In this document: positions 1-7,754 of the stretch, piece after piece
Layout: every line of letters starts with the position of its first letter
Position numbering within the stretch: the stretch's first letter is position 1
NCBI RefSeq assembly: GCF_014635825.1
Contig: NZ_BMDO01000001.1
Span: 124,001-188,000, forward strand
Length of the DNA: 64,000 nucleotides
Source of the DNA: Mucilaginibacter galii
GTDB taxonomy: Bacteria; Bacteroidota; Bacteroidia; Sphingobacteriales; Sphingobacteriaceae
Reading direction: 5' to 3'
The notes under the pieces: generated by a model
Told to the model about the DNA's origin: nothing
Seen by the model: only the letters and a program-made list of their open reading frames with translations
The model's database searches: none
Translations under genes and position numbers: made by a program

Positions 1-915
1 CTAACCGTAGTTGGACTGGCCATATTAATATTAGGATTCAGCTACCTTAAAGGCAACGATGTATTTTCGAGCTCCAATAAATTTTACGCTATCTACCGCA
101 ATGTGGAGGGTTTAACCCTATCCAAACCTATATTGGTCAACGGTTTCCAGATAGGCCATGTATCTAACATGACACTGCAAACCGAAAGCGGCTTCACCGT
201 AGTTGAGTTTAAGGTTGATCCTAAGTATCCCATTCCTGCCAATACACTGGCAAGGCTTGAGAGTACCGATCTTTTGGGAAGCAAGGCCATTATATTTGAA
301 TTAGGCAACAGCCGCGAGCTGGCCGAAAACAAAGATACCTTACGTGCCGATATTCAGGGTAGTTTGGCACAAAGCCTGCAACCGGTACAGCGTAAAGCCG
401 AAATTTTGATGGAAAAGGTAGATTCAAGCTTAGCGGCCATTAATAAGATTTTAAATCCTGAGTTTCAGCGTAATGTTGACCGCAGCTTTTTAAGCATAGC
501 CAACTCGTTACAAACTTTAGAGGGTACTACTAAAAAAATAGACCGCTTGGTGGGTGCACAATCGGGCCATATAAATGCTATTATGAGCAACGCCGAAGCA
601 CTTACGGTGAGCCTGCGTGCCAGCACCGGTCGTTTAAATACTACCACTGCTAACTTTGAGCGCCTGAGCACCGACTTGGCTAACTCTAATATAAAAGGTA
701 CGCTTGATAATGCCAACAAAGCAATGGGTGACTTACAGGCCACAGTTGCCAAAATTAATAGCGGACAAGGTTCTTTAGGCTTATTATTGAATGATAACTC
801 GATGTACAACAACCTCAACTCGGCATCGGCTAACTTGAACAACCTGTTCATCGACCTTAAAGCACATCCAAAACGCTACGTAAGTTTCTCGGTGTTTGGC
901 CGCAAAGCAGATTAA
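1..915 (+). CDS. MCE/MlaD family lipid-transport protein, 5'-truncated
   Basis: Substrate-binding subunit of an Mla-type (MCE) phospholipid transporter, anchored in the inner membrane and projecting into the periplasm. Reading frame 1 is open from base 1, so the start lies outside the window. The first codons give a hydrophobic anchor (VVGLAILILGF), then SYLKG, then the MCE core with the pattern LSKPILVNGFQIGHV, typical of MlaD. The second half is Ser/Thr/Asn-rich and predicted helical (repeated LNTTTANF-like and NSNIKGTLDNA-like segments), as in long MlaD homologues that form a hexameric helical barrel. The matching MlaE and MlaF genes would be expected upstream, outside the window. The internal ATG at 103 falls inside the MCE core and is not the start. 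An intrinsic terminator follows at 936-970. Confidence 0.85.
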   Translation, partial: LTVVGLAILILGFSYLKGNDVFSSSNKFYAIYRNVEGLTLSKPILVNGFQIGHVSNMTLQTESGFTVVEFKVDPKYPIPANTLARLESTDLLGSKAIIFELGNSRELAENKDTLRADIQGSLAQSLQPVQRKAEILMEKVDSSLAAINKILNPEFQRNVDRSFLSIANSLQTLEGTTKKIDRLVGAQSGHINAIMSNAEALTVSLRASTGRLNTTTANFERLSTDLANSNIKGTLDNANKAMGDLQATVAKINSGQGSLGLLLNDNSMYNNLNSASANLNNLFIDLKAHPKRYVSFSVFGRKAD

Positions 916-935
916 GCAGATTTTAGCATAAAAGG

Positions 936-970
936 AAAGCCCCCGTACGAAGTTGTATCGGGGCTTTTTT
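936..970 (+). terminator. Rho-independent terminator after the MCE gene
   Basis: AAAGCCCC pairs with GGGGCTTT across a short loop, with extra partial pairing inside, and a T run follows. It sits 21 nt after the MCE stop codon. Confidence 0.85.
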
Positions 971-998
971 GTGAAAGATTTTTTCTTATAACATTCAT

Positions 999-1085
999 GT
1001 CATTGCAAGGAACGTTAGTGACGTGGAAATCGCAAGGCGACCGGCACAAACGACATTGACACGCTGTCGCTCGCAAACGACATCA
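999..1085. repeat. Interspersed repeat, GTCATTGC family
   Basis: The stretch beginning GTCATTGCAAGGAACG and continuing through AATCGCAAGGCGACCGG has the look of a short non-coding repeat common in Bacteroidota intergenic spaces. No open frame covers it. Family membership is recalled, not searched, and only one copy was recognised in this window. Confidence 0.5.
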
Positions 1086-1105
1086 TAAGTTATTCAGCTT
1101 TGTCC

Positions 1106-1224
1106 GTTCAGGCGTCCACGCCTGAACGCATTTTAGTGTAAGCGTCCACGCTTACTTAAGCCACGTACTTTATTTCGCAAGCGTGGACGCTTGCATCAAG
1201 AGCATTCAGGCGTGGACGCCTGAA
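1106..1224. repeat. Four nested REP-like palindromes with a shared core
   Basis: Four near-perfect hairpins share the core GCGTCCACGC or its complement: 1106-1127 (10-bp arms, CC loop), 1138-1155 (8-bp arms, CC loop), 1177-1194 (8-bp arms, GG loop) and 1205-1224 (9-bp arms, GG loop). Unit 4 is the reverse complement of unit 1, and unit 3 nearly that of unit 2, so the whole cluster is itself a large inverted repeat. It lies between two convergent genes, 36 nt after the rnz stop. Confidence 0.85.
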
Positions 1225-1260
1225 CAGGCAACAAAATTGATTAAATTTATTTGAGTAACC

Positions 1261-2187
1261 TTACACCATATCATCACCTATAGTATAGGTATTACCTTCT
1301 ATAGCTAATTCAGTGTTTTGGAAAACGCCGCGGGCTTCATCAAGCAGTTCGTTGAGGCTTTTGTAGCGGGCAGAGAAATGGCCTATTAACAAGCTTTTGG
1401 CTTGGGTTTGTAGTGCTACCTGCCCTGCCTGCCATGCGGTGGTATGGTGGGTTTTATTGGCCCTGTCAAGTAAGTTATGCAAAAACGTAGCCTCGTGGTA
1501 AAGCAGGTCGGCATTGGCAATTTGTTCAAAATACCTTTCGTTATAAATGGTATCTGAGCAAAAAACGTAGCATTTGGGCCTGTCAGAATCAACGGTGAGG
1601 TCGGTGTTTTTGTAGACCTTACCATCGGCGGCTGTAAACGGCGCACCTTTTTTTAATAAGGGGTAATGCTCAATTGGAATGTTTAGCGCTTCTGCTTTTT
1701 CTTTAATAATCTTACGTAAACGCTTTTTTTGCCTGAATAAGAAACCGGTGGTTGCAATGCGATGATCGAGTGGAATGGTTTCAACAATAACATCCTGGTT
1801 TTCGTAGATCACCGCAGGCTCATCGGGGTTGGTGGGTATAAACTGCAGATCGTAATGCAGGGTGGTATCAGAATATTTAAACTGAATATTGATAATCTCT
1901 AACAGTGGTGCCGGGCCAAACAATTTTAAGGGCTTGGTGCGCCCGTTAAGGTGCATAGAAGAAATTAATCCTATAAGGCCGAGGTAATGGTCGCCATGCA
2001 GATGGCTAATAAAGATATGATCTATTTTGCTGGACTTAATTTCGTACTTCAGCATTTGAACCTGAGTACCTTCGCCGCAGTCTACCAGGTACAGGTGCTC
2101 ATTGATATTAAGCACCTGCGCTGTAGGATTTCTATTAAATATGGGTGTTGCTGAACTGCTTCCAAGTATGGTTACCTCAAATTTCAT
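1261..2187 (-). CDS. rnz: Ribonuclease Z
   Basis: Zinc-dependent endonuclease of the metallo-beta-lactamase fold that removes 3' trailers from tRNA precursors. The 308-residue product has the length usual for bacterial short-form RNase Z. It opens with the family N-terminus (EVTILGSSSATP), carries the metal motif HLHGDH (H62, H64, D66, H67), and later SDT (metal Asp), LLYHEATF and LIGHFSARY (C-terminal metal His). The start at 2187 is the only one that keeps the N-terminal strand. A STAS-domain gene ends 21 nt upstream on the same strand and is probably co-transcribed. The nested palindromes at 1106-1224 lie just past its stop codon. Confidence 0.95.
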   Translation of the reverse strand: MKFEVTILGSSSATPIFNRNPTAQVLNINEHLYLVDCGEGTQVQMLKYEIKSSKIDHIFISHLHGDHYLGLIGLISSMHLNGRTKPLKLFGPAPLLEIINIQFKYSDTTLHYDLQFIPTNPDEPAVIYENQDVIVETIPLDHRIATTGFLFRQKKRLRKIIKEKAEALNIPIEHYPLLKKGAPFTAADGKVYKNTDLTVDSDRPKCYVFCSDTIYNERYFEQIANADLLYHEATFLHNLLDRANKTHHTTAWQAGQVALQTQAKSLLIGHFSARYKSLNELLDEARGVFQNTELAIEGNTYTIGDDMV

Positions 2188-2208
2188 AATAGGTAAACCA
2201 CGTAAATG

Positions 2209-2586
2209 TTATTTTGCTTCTCTTTTCAATTCTTTTTCTATCTCTTCCATAAAAATATGGTCAATAGCTTCTTCGGTAGTTGGAACGATGGTTAAAACGT
2301 TATCTAATTGCGAGATGCTTATCAAACGTGAAACGGCATCATTAAGGCAGGCTAATATAAAACTACCCTCGGCATTTTTGCATAAACGGTGACCAACTAA
2401 CAAGCTGCTTAAGCCCGATGAATCGGCAAATTTAACCTGACAGAGATCTAATATAATGTTACGCTGACCCTCAGTATTAATCAGGATCAACTCAGATTTT
2501 AGTTGAGGCGTAATCAATGAATTCAGTTTTGATTCGTTCAGCTTAATCAAAACATATTTTTCATGTTTATCAACAGAGAATTTCAT
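2209..2586 (-). CDS. STAS-domain protein (anti-sigma-factor antagonist type)
   Basis: A 125-residue single-domain protein of the SpoIIAA/RsbV fold. The phosphorylatable serine motif is visible as FADSSGLSSLL (D55-S56-S57-G58), so it probably switches partners by phosphorylation. The C-terminus is charged (EEIEKELKREAK). No anti-sigma kinase or sigma factor is nearby; it is followed by rnz and preceded, 51 nt away, by purC on the same strand. Its partner therefore cannot be named from context. It could also act in a lipid-transport complex as MlaB does, which is notable given the MCE gene about 1.3 kb away, but the spacing and orientation do not support one operon. Confidence 0.8.
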   Translation of the reverse strand: MKFSVDKHEKYVLIKLNESKLNSLITPQLKSELILINTEGQRNIILDLCQVKFADSSGLSSLLVGHRLCKNAEGSFILACLNDAVSRLISISQLDNVLTIVPTTEEAIDHIFMEEIEKELKREAK

Positions 2587-2637
2587 GTTAAAATAATTAT
2601 AGGGCTAAAGATATAACTAATTTGTTTATTAATAAAA

Positions 2638-3582
2638 TCACAACACTGGCAGGGCCTGCTTCACAGCGCTCTCTACGCGGTTTAACACCTCCTGGTTGTT
2701 GCTTTTCTCAAATGCCTTGCCGGTTATTTGCTCAAAAAGCTCAATATACCTTTCGGATATAGATTGCACAATTTCAGGTGTCATCTCCGGAACCTGCTGC
2801 CCATCCTTACCCTGAAAGCCATTTTCGATCAACCATTTGCGCACAAACTCTTTAGACAGCTGCTTTTGCGGCTCGCCTTTTTGCTGGCGCTCTGCATAAC
2901 CTTCACTGTAAAAGTACCGCGATGAATCGGGCGTGTGAATCTCGTCAATTAAAAAAATTTGTCCGTTAGCTTTACCAAACTCATACTTGGTATCTACCAA
3001 AATTAATCCTTGCGCATCGGCAATTTCAGTACCACTGGCAAACAGCGCATGGGTGTATTGTTCCAGTTGCAAGTAATCTTCCTCGCTCACAATGCCCCTG
3101 GCCAAAATATCTTCGCGCGATATATCTTCATCATGCCCTACCGATGCTTTGGTAGTTGGGGTGATGATAGGTTCGGGCAGTTTATCGTTCTCTTGTAAAC
3201 CTTCGGGCAGGTTAACACCGCAAACCTGGCGCTTACCGGCAGCGTATTCGCGTGCGGCATGGCCGGCCAAATAGCCGCGTATTACCATTTCCACTTTAAA
3301 GGGTTCACACATTTTGCCGATGGTCACACTTGGATCGGGCACGGCTATTACCCAGTTGGGTACGATATCGGCCGTGGCTTGTAAAAAGTGTGCTGCAATT
3401 TGATTTAAAACCTGCCCCTTGTAAGGGATAGGCTCGGGCAACACCACGTCAAAAGCCGAAATACGGTCGGTAACTACCATCACCAGCAAGCGATCATCAA
3501 TAGTGTACACATCACGTACCTTGCCTTTGTAAAAAGCCGTTTGACCCGGAAAGTTAAAATTGGTTTGGTTTATAGCGTTCAT
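2638..3582 (-). CDS. purC: Phosphoribosylaminoimidazole-succinocarboxamide synthase
   Basis: ATP-dependent ligase joining aspartate to CAIR to give SAICAR in de novo purine synthesis. The 314-residue protein is the long, yeast-ADE1-like form common in Bacteroidota rather than the ~240-residue E. coli form. Visible signatures include [10 protein letters not shown] near the N-terminus, [21 protein letters not shown] and [11 protein letters not shown] (substrate and metal site), and [13 protein letters not shown]. Start at 3582. A CCCTCCC interspersed repeat (3596-3686) separates it from the PhoH gene upstream, and no promoter could be singled out inside the repeat. Confidence 0.96.
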   Translation of the reverse strand: MNAINQTNFNFPGQTAFYKGKVRDVYTIDDRLLVMVVTDRISAFDVVLPEPIPYKGQVLNQIAAHFLQATADIVPNWVIAVPDPSVTIGKMCEPFKVEMVIRGYLAGHAAREYAAGKRQVCGVNLPEGLQENDKLPEPIITPTTKASVGHDEDISREDILARGIVSEEDYLQLEQYTHALFASGTEIADAQGLILVDTKYEFGKANGQIFLIDEIHTPDSSRYFYSEGYAERQQKGEPQKQLSKEFVRKWLIENGFQGKDGQQVPEMTPEIVQSISERYIELFEQITGKAFEKSNNQEVLNRVESAVKQALPVL

Positions 3583-3595
3583 TAAACAAGCATCA

Positions 3596-3686
3596 AAGCC
3601 CCTCCCCAGCCCTCCCCGGAAGGGAGGGAGTTAAAATTAATTACATCTTTAAAGCCCTCCCTCCCGGGGAGGGTTGGGAGGGGCTT
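3596..3686. repeat. Interspersed inverted repeat, CCCTCCC family, copy 1
   Basis: Begins AAGCCCCTCCC and ends GGGAGGGGCTT. Each half is itself partly self-complementary (CCCTCCCCGG/AAGGGAGGG and CCCTCCCGGGGAGGG). An AT-rich centre separates the two. Related copies lie at 19522-19617 and 32877-32966. No frame codes through it. Confidence 0.8.
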
Positions 3687-3692
3687 CTCTAA

Positions 3693-4655
3693 CTACTGTA
3701 TATCCCCGTAAGCTTCCAATATGCGGCGTACCAGTTTGTGGCGTACCACATCTTCGCCGCTCAGGTAAATAATTTCGATGCCTTTAATATCGGGTAAAAT
3801 GCGCAGGGCGGTATGTAAACCCGATTGCTGTTTTTTAGGCAAATCTATTTGGGTTACATCGCCCGTTACAATAAACTTGGCGGTTGGCCCCATACGGGTC
3901 AAGAACATTTTGAGCTGCATATCGGTAGCGTTTTGCGCCTCATCCAATATTACAAAGCAATTATCCAAAGTACGGCCACGCATAAACGCTAAGGGCGCAA
4001 TTTCTATGGTACGGTTCTCCAAATAAGTTTTTAACTTTTCGGGCGGTATCATATCATCAAGCGCATCATAGAGCGGGCGCAGGTATGGGTCTATCTTTTC
4101 CTTTAGGTCGCCGGGCAAAAAGCCAAGGTTCTCCCCTGCCTCAACGGCCGGGCGGGTAAGGATGATACGTTTAATTTCTTTATTTTTTAATGCACGTACA
4201 GCCAAAGCAACCGCGGTGTAGGTTTTACCCGTACCGGCAGGGCCAATGGCAAACATAATGTCGTTCTTCACAATGGCATCAACCATACGGCGCTGGTTAA
4301 CCGTGCGGGCCTTCACCATAATACCGTTGTGGCCAAATACGATCACCTCGTCCAGACTTCCGGGCTTTTCAGCTTGTCCGTCGGTCGGTTTAGGCTCAAC
4401 ATGTTTGGCACCTAAAATACGCTCCAGGTCGGTTATGTTCAGGTTATCGTTCTTTTCAACGAGCTGCAAAAGCTGACCAAACTTTTCGTTAAATAAAGCC
4501 AGTTCCTGCTCATCGCCCAAAACTTTTAATTCGGAGCCTCGGGCAACTAATTTAAGCTTAGGGTATTGCTTCTTAATGATCTCAAAATGATCATTATTAG
4601 GCCCCCATAATACAGCGGGGTTAATGTGTTCAATTGATATTTTAAGTTCGTTCAA
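3693..4655 (-). CDS. PhoH-family ATPase (YbeZ-like)
   Basis: Cytoplasmic P-loop ATPase of the PhoH/PhoL family, implicated in RNA metabolism or ribosome maturation in other bacteria; the exact role is unsettled. The product has 320 residues. An N-terminal KH-like segment (about 1-85) precedes the ATPase. Walker A is GPAGTGKT (138-145), Walker B is FVILDEAQN (D238, E239), and MFLTRMG plus VTGDVTQIDLP follow as in the family. In many genomes phoH sits next to ybeY; no ybeY is seen here. The divergent SAM hydroxide adenosyltransferase starts about 100 nt away. Confidence 0.93.
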   Translation of the reverse strand: MNELKISIEHINPAVLWGPNNDHFEIIKKQYPKLKLVARGSELKVLGDEQELALFNEKFGQLLQLVEKNDNLNITDLERILGAKHVEPKPTDGQAEKPGSLDEVIVFGHNGIMVKARTVNQRRMVDAIVKNDIMFAIGPAGTGKTYTAVALAVRALKNKEIKRIILTRPAVEAGENLGFLPGDLKEKIDPYLRPLYDALDDMIPPEKLKTYLENRTIEIAPLAFMRGRTLDNCFVILDEAQNATDMQLKMFLTRMGPTAKFIVTGDVTQIDLPKKQQSGLHTALRILPDIKGIEIIYLSGEDVVRHKLVRRILEAYGDIQ

Positions 4656-4702
4656 CAGAAAATGATTTTATAGTTGCTGATTTTTTAATGGCTAAATTTT
4701 TG

Positions 4703-4710
4703 AATATTTG
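4703..4710 (+). promoter_or_regulatory. Candidate -7 element for the SAM hydroxide adenosyltransferase
   Basis: AATATTTG resembles the Bacteroidota -7 consensus TAnnTTTG with one mismatch. It lies about 48 nt before the ATG at 4759. Confidence 0.4.
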
Positions 4711-4758
4711 CACCTTGGTAATGCTTTTACAAGATTAGCAATAAATATTCAAATACGA

Positions 4759-5535
4759 ATGTCAATAATAACTTTAACAACTGATCTGGGCGATAAAGAT
4801 ATTTATCAGGCGGCCCTTAAAGGCAGCATCCTGAGGATATTGCCTACAGTGAATATGGTTGACATTACGCATACCGTGGCTGCCTTCAATATACAACAGG
4901 CAGCCTTTATTTTGAAGAACAGCTTCTACTATTTTCCCGAAGAAACGGTGCACCTGCTGGGTATTGACACTGTTTACAGCGACGATACCAAGTTTTTAGC
5001 CATCCGTTACCATAACCATTACTTTGTAGGTACCGATAATGGCATTTTCTCGCTTATTTTTGAGGAAGATCCTGAAGAGATTGTAGAGATAGACATTTTG
5101 CAGGACCTGAAGTTCTTGCACTTCCCTCTGGCCGATATCCTGGCCAAAGCCGCCTGTTACCTGGCCGATGGAAAATCTCTCAAGGATATAGGCATCCCGG
5201 TAGAAAGCATCGAGAAAAAAATGACCCTGCAGCCTGCGGTAGAACGCAACCAAATACGTGGTATGGTCATCTACATCGATTCGTTCCAAAACGTGATCAC
5301 CAACATTACCAAAGACTTTTTTAACCGCGTACAGGAAGGCCGCCGCTTTGTACTTTACTTTAAACGCAACGAAACCATTACCCACCTCAGCTGGCACTAT
5401 AACGAAGTACCTGAAGGCGAAAAACTTTGCCTATTCGGCATCAGCGATCACCTCGAAATTGCCATTAACAAAGGCAACGCCAGCGGCTTGCTGGGTCTGA
5501 ACCTGGGTGATAGCGTGATTATCGATTTTCAATAA
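4759..5535 (+). CDS. SAM hydroxide adenosyltransferase (DUF62 family)
   Basis: Homologue of the fluorinase/chlorinase fold enzymes that in most bacteria hydrolyse S-adenosylmethionine to adenosine and methionine. The 258-residue protein begins MSIITLTTDLGDKDIYQAALKG with the family motif TTDLG and a D for ribose binding, then VDITHTV, VHLLGIDTVY and FVGTDNGIFSLIF. The C-terminal domain carries YIDSFQNVITNI and ends LLGLNLGDSV. The ATG at 4759 is chosen because the longer frame begins at a TTG (4708) with sequence unlike the family. It is divergent from the PhoH gene. The physiological reason for SAM hydrolysis is not known. Confidence 0.88.
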   Translation: MSIITLTTDLGDKDIYQAALKGSILRILPTVNMVDITHTVAAFNIQQAAFILKNSFYYFPEETVHLLGIDTVYSDDTKFLAIRYHNHYFVGTDNGIFSLIFEEDPEEIVEIDILQDLKFLHFPLADILAKAACYLADGKSLKDIGIPVESIEKKMTLQPAVERNQIRGMVIYIDSFQNVITNITKDFFNRVQEGRRFVLYFKRNETITHLSWHYNEVPEGEKLCLFGISDHLEIAINKGNASGLLGLNLGDSVIIDFQ

Positions 5536-5826
5536 TTCGGCGGCTTGAGTATTAATGAATTTTAGCTTTTGCAGAATTTATCATATCGAGGTCGCTTTAG
5601 ACAAGTTGTTAATAGATTTTTTTTAGCGCATCTCACCACTGTTTTAACAAGCGTAGTTAACTGAAGAAATCTGTATTTTTTCATACTTATTAAACTAAAA
5701 AACGAAGTTTATTGAGGTGAAAACCCATGTTCTCATTATAAAGTCAATTTTACCAAGCTTTACCTTAAAACACAGGTTTAAACCGTATTTTTACCCGTTA
5801 AATTAGTTGAGGAAGAAAGTATTTTT
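5536..5826. other. Intergenic space before the ABC exporter
   Basis: AT-rich, with no supported ORF, RNA gene or clear terminator after the upstream gene. The only signal I can point to is the -7-like TATTTTTA at 5786-5793. Confidence 0.5.
5786..5793 (+). promoter_or_regulatory. Candidate -7 element for the ABC exporter
   Basis: TATTTTTA matches TAnnTTTG at seven of eight positions and lies 33 nt before the ATG at 5827. Confidence 0.5.
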
Positions 5827-7662
5827 ATGGGAAGATCAAGTCTGAACAGTGGTACCGCTGCAGAGAAAGAATTACCTAAAGCAAAGATCAATAAACAAAG
5901 TCTGCAAAAAATAAGCAGGCTCATAGGCTACATTAAACCCTACCGTGCCAAGTTTTTCGGCGGACTGGCTTTCCTGATCATTTCGAGCTTAACCGGCCTG
6001 GCTTTCCCGGGTTTTTTTGGGGCACTTATAGATGCAGCTCAAGGTAAACAGCACTTTAGCTTCATGCCGGCCAGTTTGCGTGTTATAGGCGAAATTGCCA
6101 TTGTAGTGCTCTTTATACAGGGTTTTGTATCCTATTTCCGTATTACCTGGTTTGTGCAGGTGGCCGAAAAATCGTTGGCCGACATTCGTCGCGACACTTA
6201 TTTCAAGTTGGTTACTCTCCCTATGAACTTCTTTTCTAACCGCAGGGTTGGAGAGTTAAACAGCCGTATTTCGGCGGATCTGTCGCAGATACAAGATACA
6301 TTGACCACCACATTTGCCGAAATGATAAGGCAAATTATCATTTTGGTAGGTGGTATTATTTTATTGGCTATATCATCCATCAAACTTACGCTGGCGCTAC
6401 TGTTGGTACTGCCGTTTTTGATCCTTATTGCCATATTCTTCGGTAAATTTATCCGTAACCTATCACGTCAGGCACAAGATAAACTGGCCGAATCTAATAC
6501 CATTGTTGAGGAAACACTCCAGGGTATAGCCAACGTTAAAGCCTTTGTGAATGAAGCCTTTGAAGCGGGCCGTTACAGTAAAAACTTGAACGAAGTAGTT
6601 ACGTTGGCAGTTAAGGGTGCCAAATATCGGGGACTGTTCGGTGCATTTATTGTATTTTGCTTATTTGGTACTATTTTTTGCGAGATATGGTATGGCTCTT
6701 ACCTGGTATCTATCCATGATAATGGCCTAACCTTTGGTAAGCTTACTACATTTATTGTGTATGCCGCCTTCATCAGCGCAGCTATGGGCAGTTTGCCCGA
6801 CCTGTATGCCAATATGCAAAAGGCTATTGGCGCCAGTGAGCGTGTGTTAGAGATATTAGGCGAAGATGGTGAAGACGTTTCTATCCATGAAGAGGACAAT
6901 GTCGTCAAACAACAAATCCGCGGCGATTTAATCTTCAGCAACATCAACTTTCATTACCCGTCGCGGCCTGAAATTGAAGTTTTAAAAGACGTAACCTTGC
7001 ACGCACAAGCCGGTCAGCGGGTGGCTATTGTAGGCCCAAGCGGCTCGGGTAAATCTACCATGGCAGCCTTGATCCTGCAGTTTTATCACCCGCAAAGCGG
7101 AATCATGTTGTTTGATGGTAAACCAGCCTCAGAGTACGCCCTTACCGACATCCGCAACCAGGTAGCCATTGTACCACAGGATGTATTACTGTTTGGTGGT
7201 ACTATTCACGAAAACATTGCCTACGGTAAACGTCATGCCACAGAAGAGGAGGTGATGCAGGCTGCTAAACGTGCTAACGCCCACCAGTTTATTGAAGGCT
7301 TCCCCGAAGGTTATGATACCGTTGTAGGCGAACGCGGCGTTAAATTATCAGGTGGACAGCGCCAGCGTATTGCCATAGCGCGCGCATTGCTTAAAAATCC
7401 ATCAATACTCATCCTGGACGAGGCTACCTCATCGCTCGATTCAGAGTCTGAGCGTTTAGTACAGGAGGCTTTGGAAGAGTTGATGAAAGGTCGTACTTCT
7501 ATCATTATCGCCCACCGCCTCTCTACCATCCGCGAAGCAGATAAAATTGTAGTGTTAGAAAAAGGCCGTATTATTGAAAACGGAACGCATGATGAACTCA
7601 TGGCACAAGATCAGGGCTTGTACCGCTACCTGAGCCAGTTACAGTTTGATACCAGTACTTAA
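5827..7662 (+). CDS. ABC exporter, fused permease-ATPase (MsbA-like)
   Basis: Half-transporter that would work as a homodimer in the inner membrane, exporting a lipid or drug. At 611 residues it has the usual length. An N-terminal six-helix permease domain (about 45-335, with LIGYIKPYRAKFFGG at its start) is followed by an ATPase domain: Walker A GPSGSGKST (about 402-410), Q-loop VAIVPQDVLLF, signature LSGGQRQR (about 507), Walker B ILILDEATSSLD (about 527-538) and the H-loop IIAHRLST. The cargo cannot be told from sequence; lipid A-core flipping as in MsbA is possible. It stands alone on its strand, 92 nt before the beta-CASP gene. Confidence 0.93.
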   Translation: MGRSSLNSGTAAEKELPKAKINKQSLQKISRLIGYIKPYRAKFFGGLAFLIISSLTGLAFPGFFGALIDAAQGKQHFSFMPASLRVIGEIAIVVLFIQGFVSYFRITWFVQVAEKSLADIRRDTYFKLVTLPMNFFSNRRVGELNSRISADLSQIQDTLTTTFAEMIRQIIILVGGIILLAISSIKLTLALLLVLPFLILIAIFFGKFIRNLSRQAQDKLAESNTIVEETLQGIANVKAFVNEAFEAGRYSKNLNEVVTLAVKGAKYRGLFGAFIVFCLFGTIFCEIWYGSYLVSIHDNGLTFGKLTTFIVYAAFISAAMGSLPDLYANMQKAIGASERVLEILGEDGEDVSIHEEDNVVKQQIRGDLIFSNINFHYPSRPEIEVLKDVTLHAQAGQRVAIVGPSGSGKSTMAALILQFYHPQSGIMLFDGKPASEYALTDIRNQVAIVPQDVLLFGGTIHENIAYGKRHATEEEVMQAAKRANAHQFIEGFPEGYDTVVGERGVKLSGGQRQRIAIARALLKNPSILILDEATSSLDSESERLVQEALEELMKGRTSIIIAHRLSTIREADKIVVLEKGRIIENGTHDELMAQDQGLYRYLSQLQFDTST

Positions 7663-7668
7663 GCACTC

Positions 7669-7736
7669 GGTTCATGGTTTATAATTGATTGTTTGTGGTA
7701 TTGATACCACCAGAGCATAGCTATTAACAATGAACC
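7669..7736. repeat. Nested inverted repeats ahead of the beta-CASP gene
   Basis: GGTTCAT (7669-7675) pairs with ATGAACC (7730-7736). Inside lies GTGGTAT-TG-ATACCAC (7695-7710), a 7-bp stem with a two-base loop. No T run follows, so this may be a leader structure or operator instead of a terminator. Confidence 0.45.
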
Positions 7737-7754
7737 ACTAAGAATGAACTAAAA

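Noticed and set aside
1106..1224. Possible CRISPR array at the four hairpins
   Set aside because: Units differ in length (18-22 nt), alternate in orientation, and lack equal spacers, so this is a palindrome cluster.
4708..5535. Longer start at TTG 4708 for the SAM hydroxide adenosyltransferase
   Set aside because: The added 17 residues do not resemble the family; MSIITLTTDLG at 4759 does.
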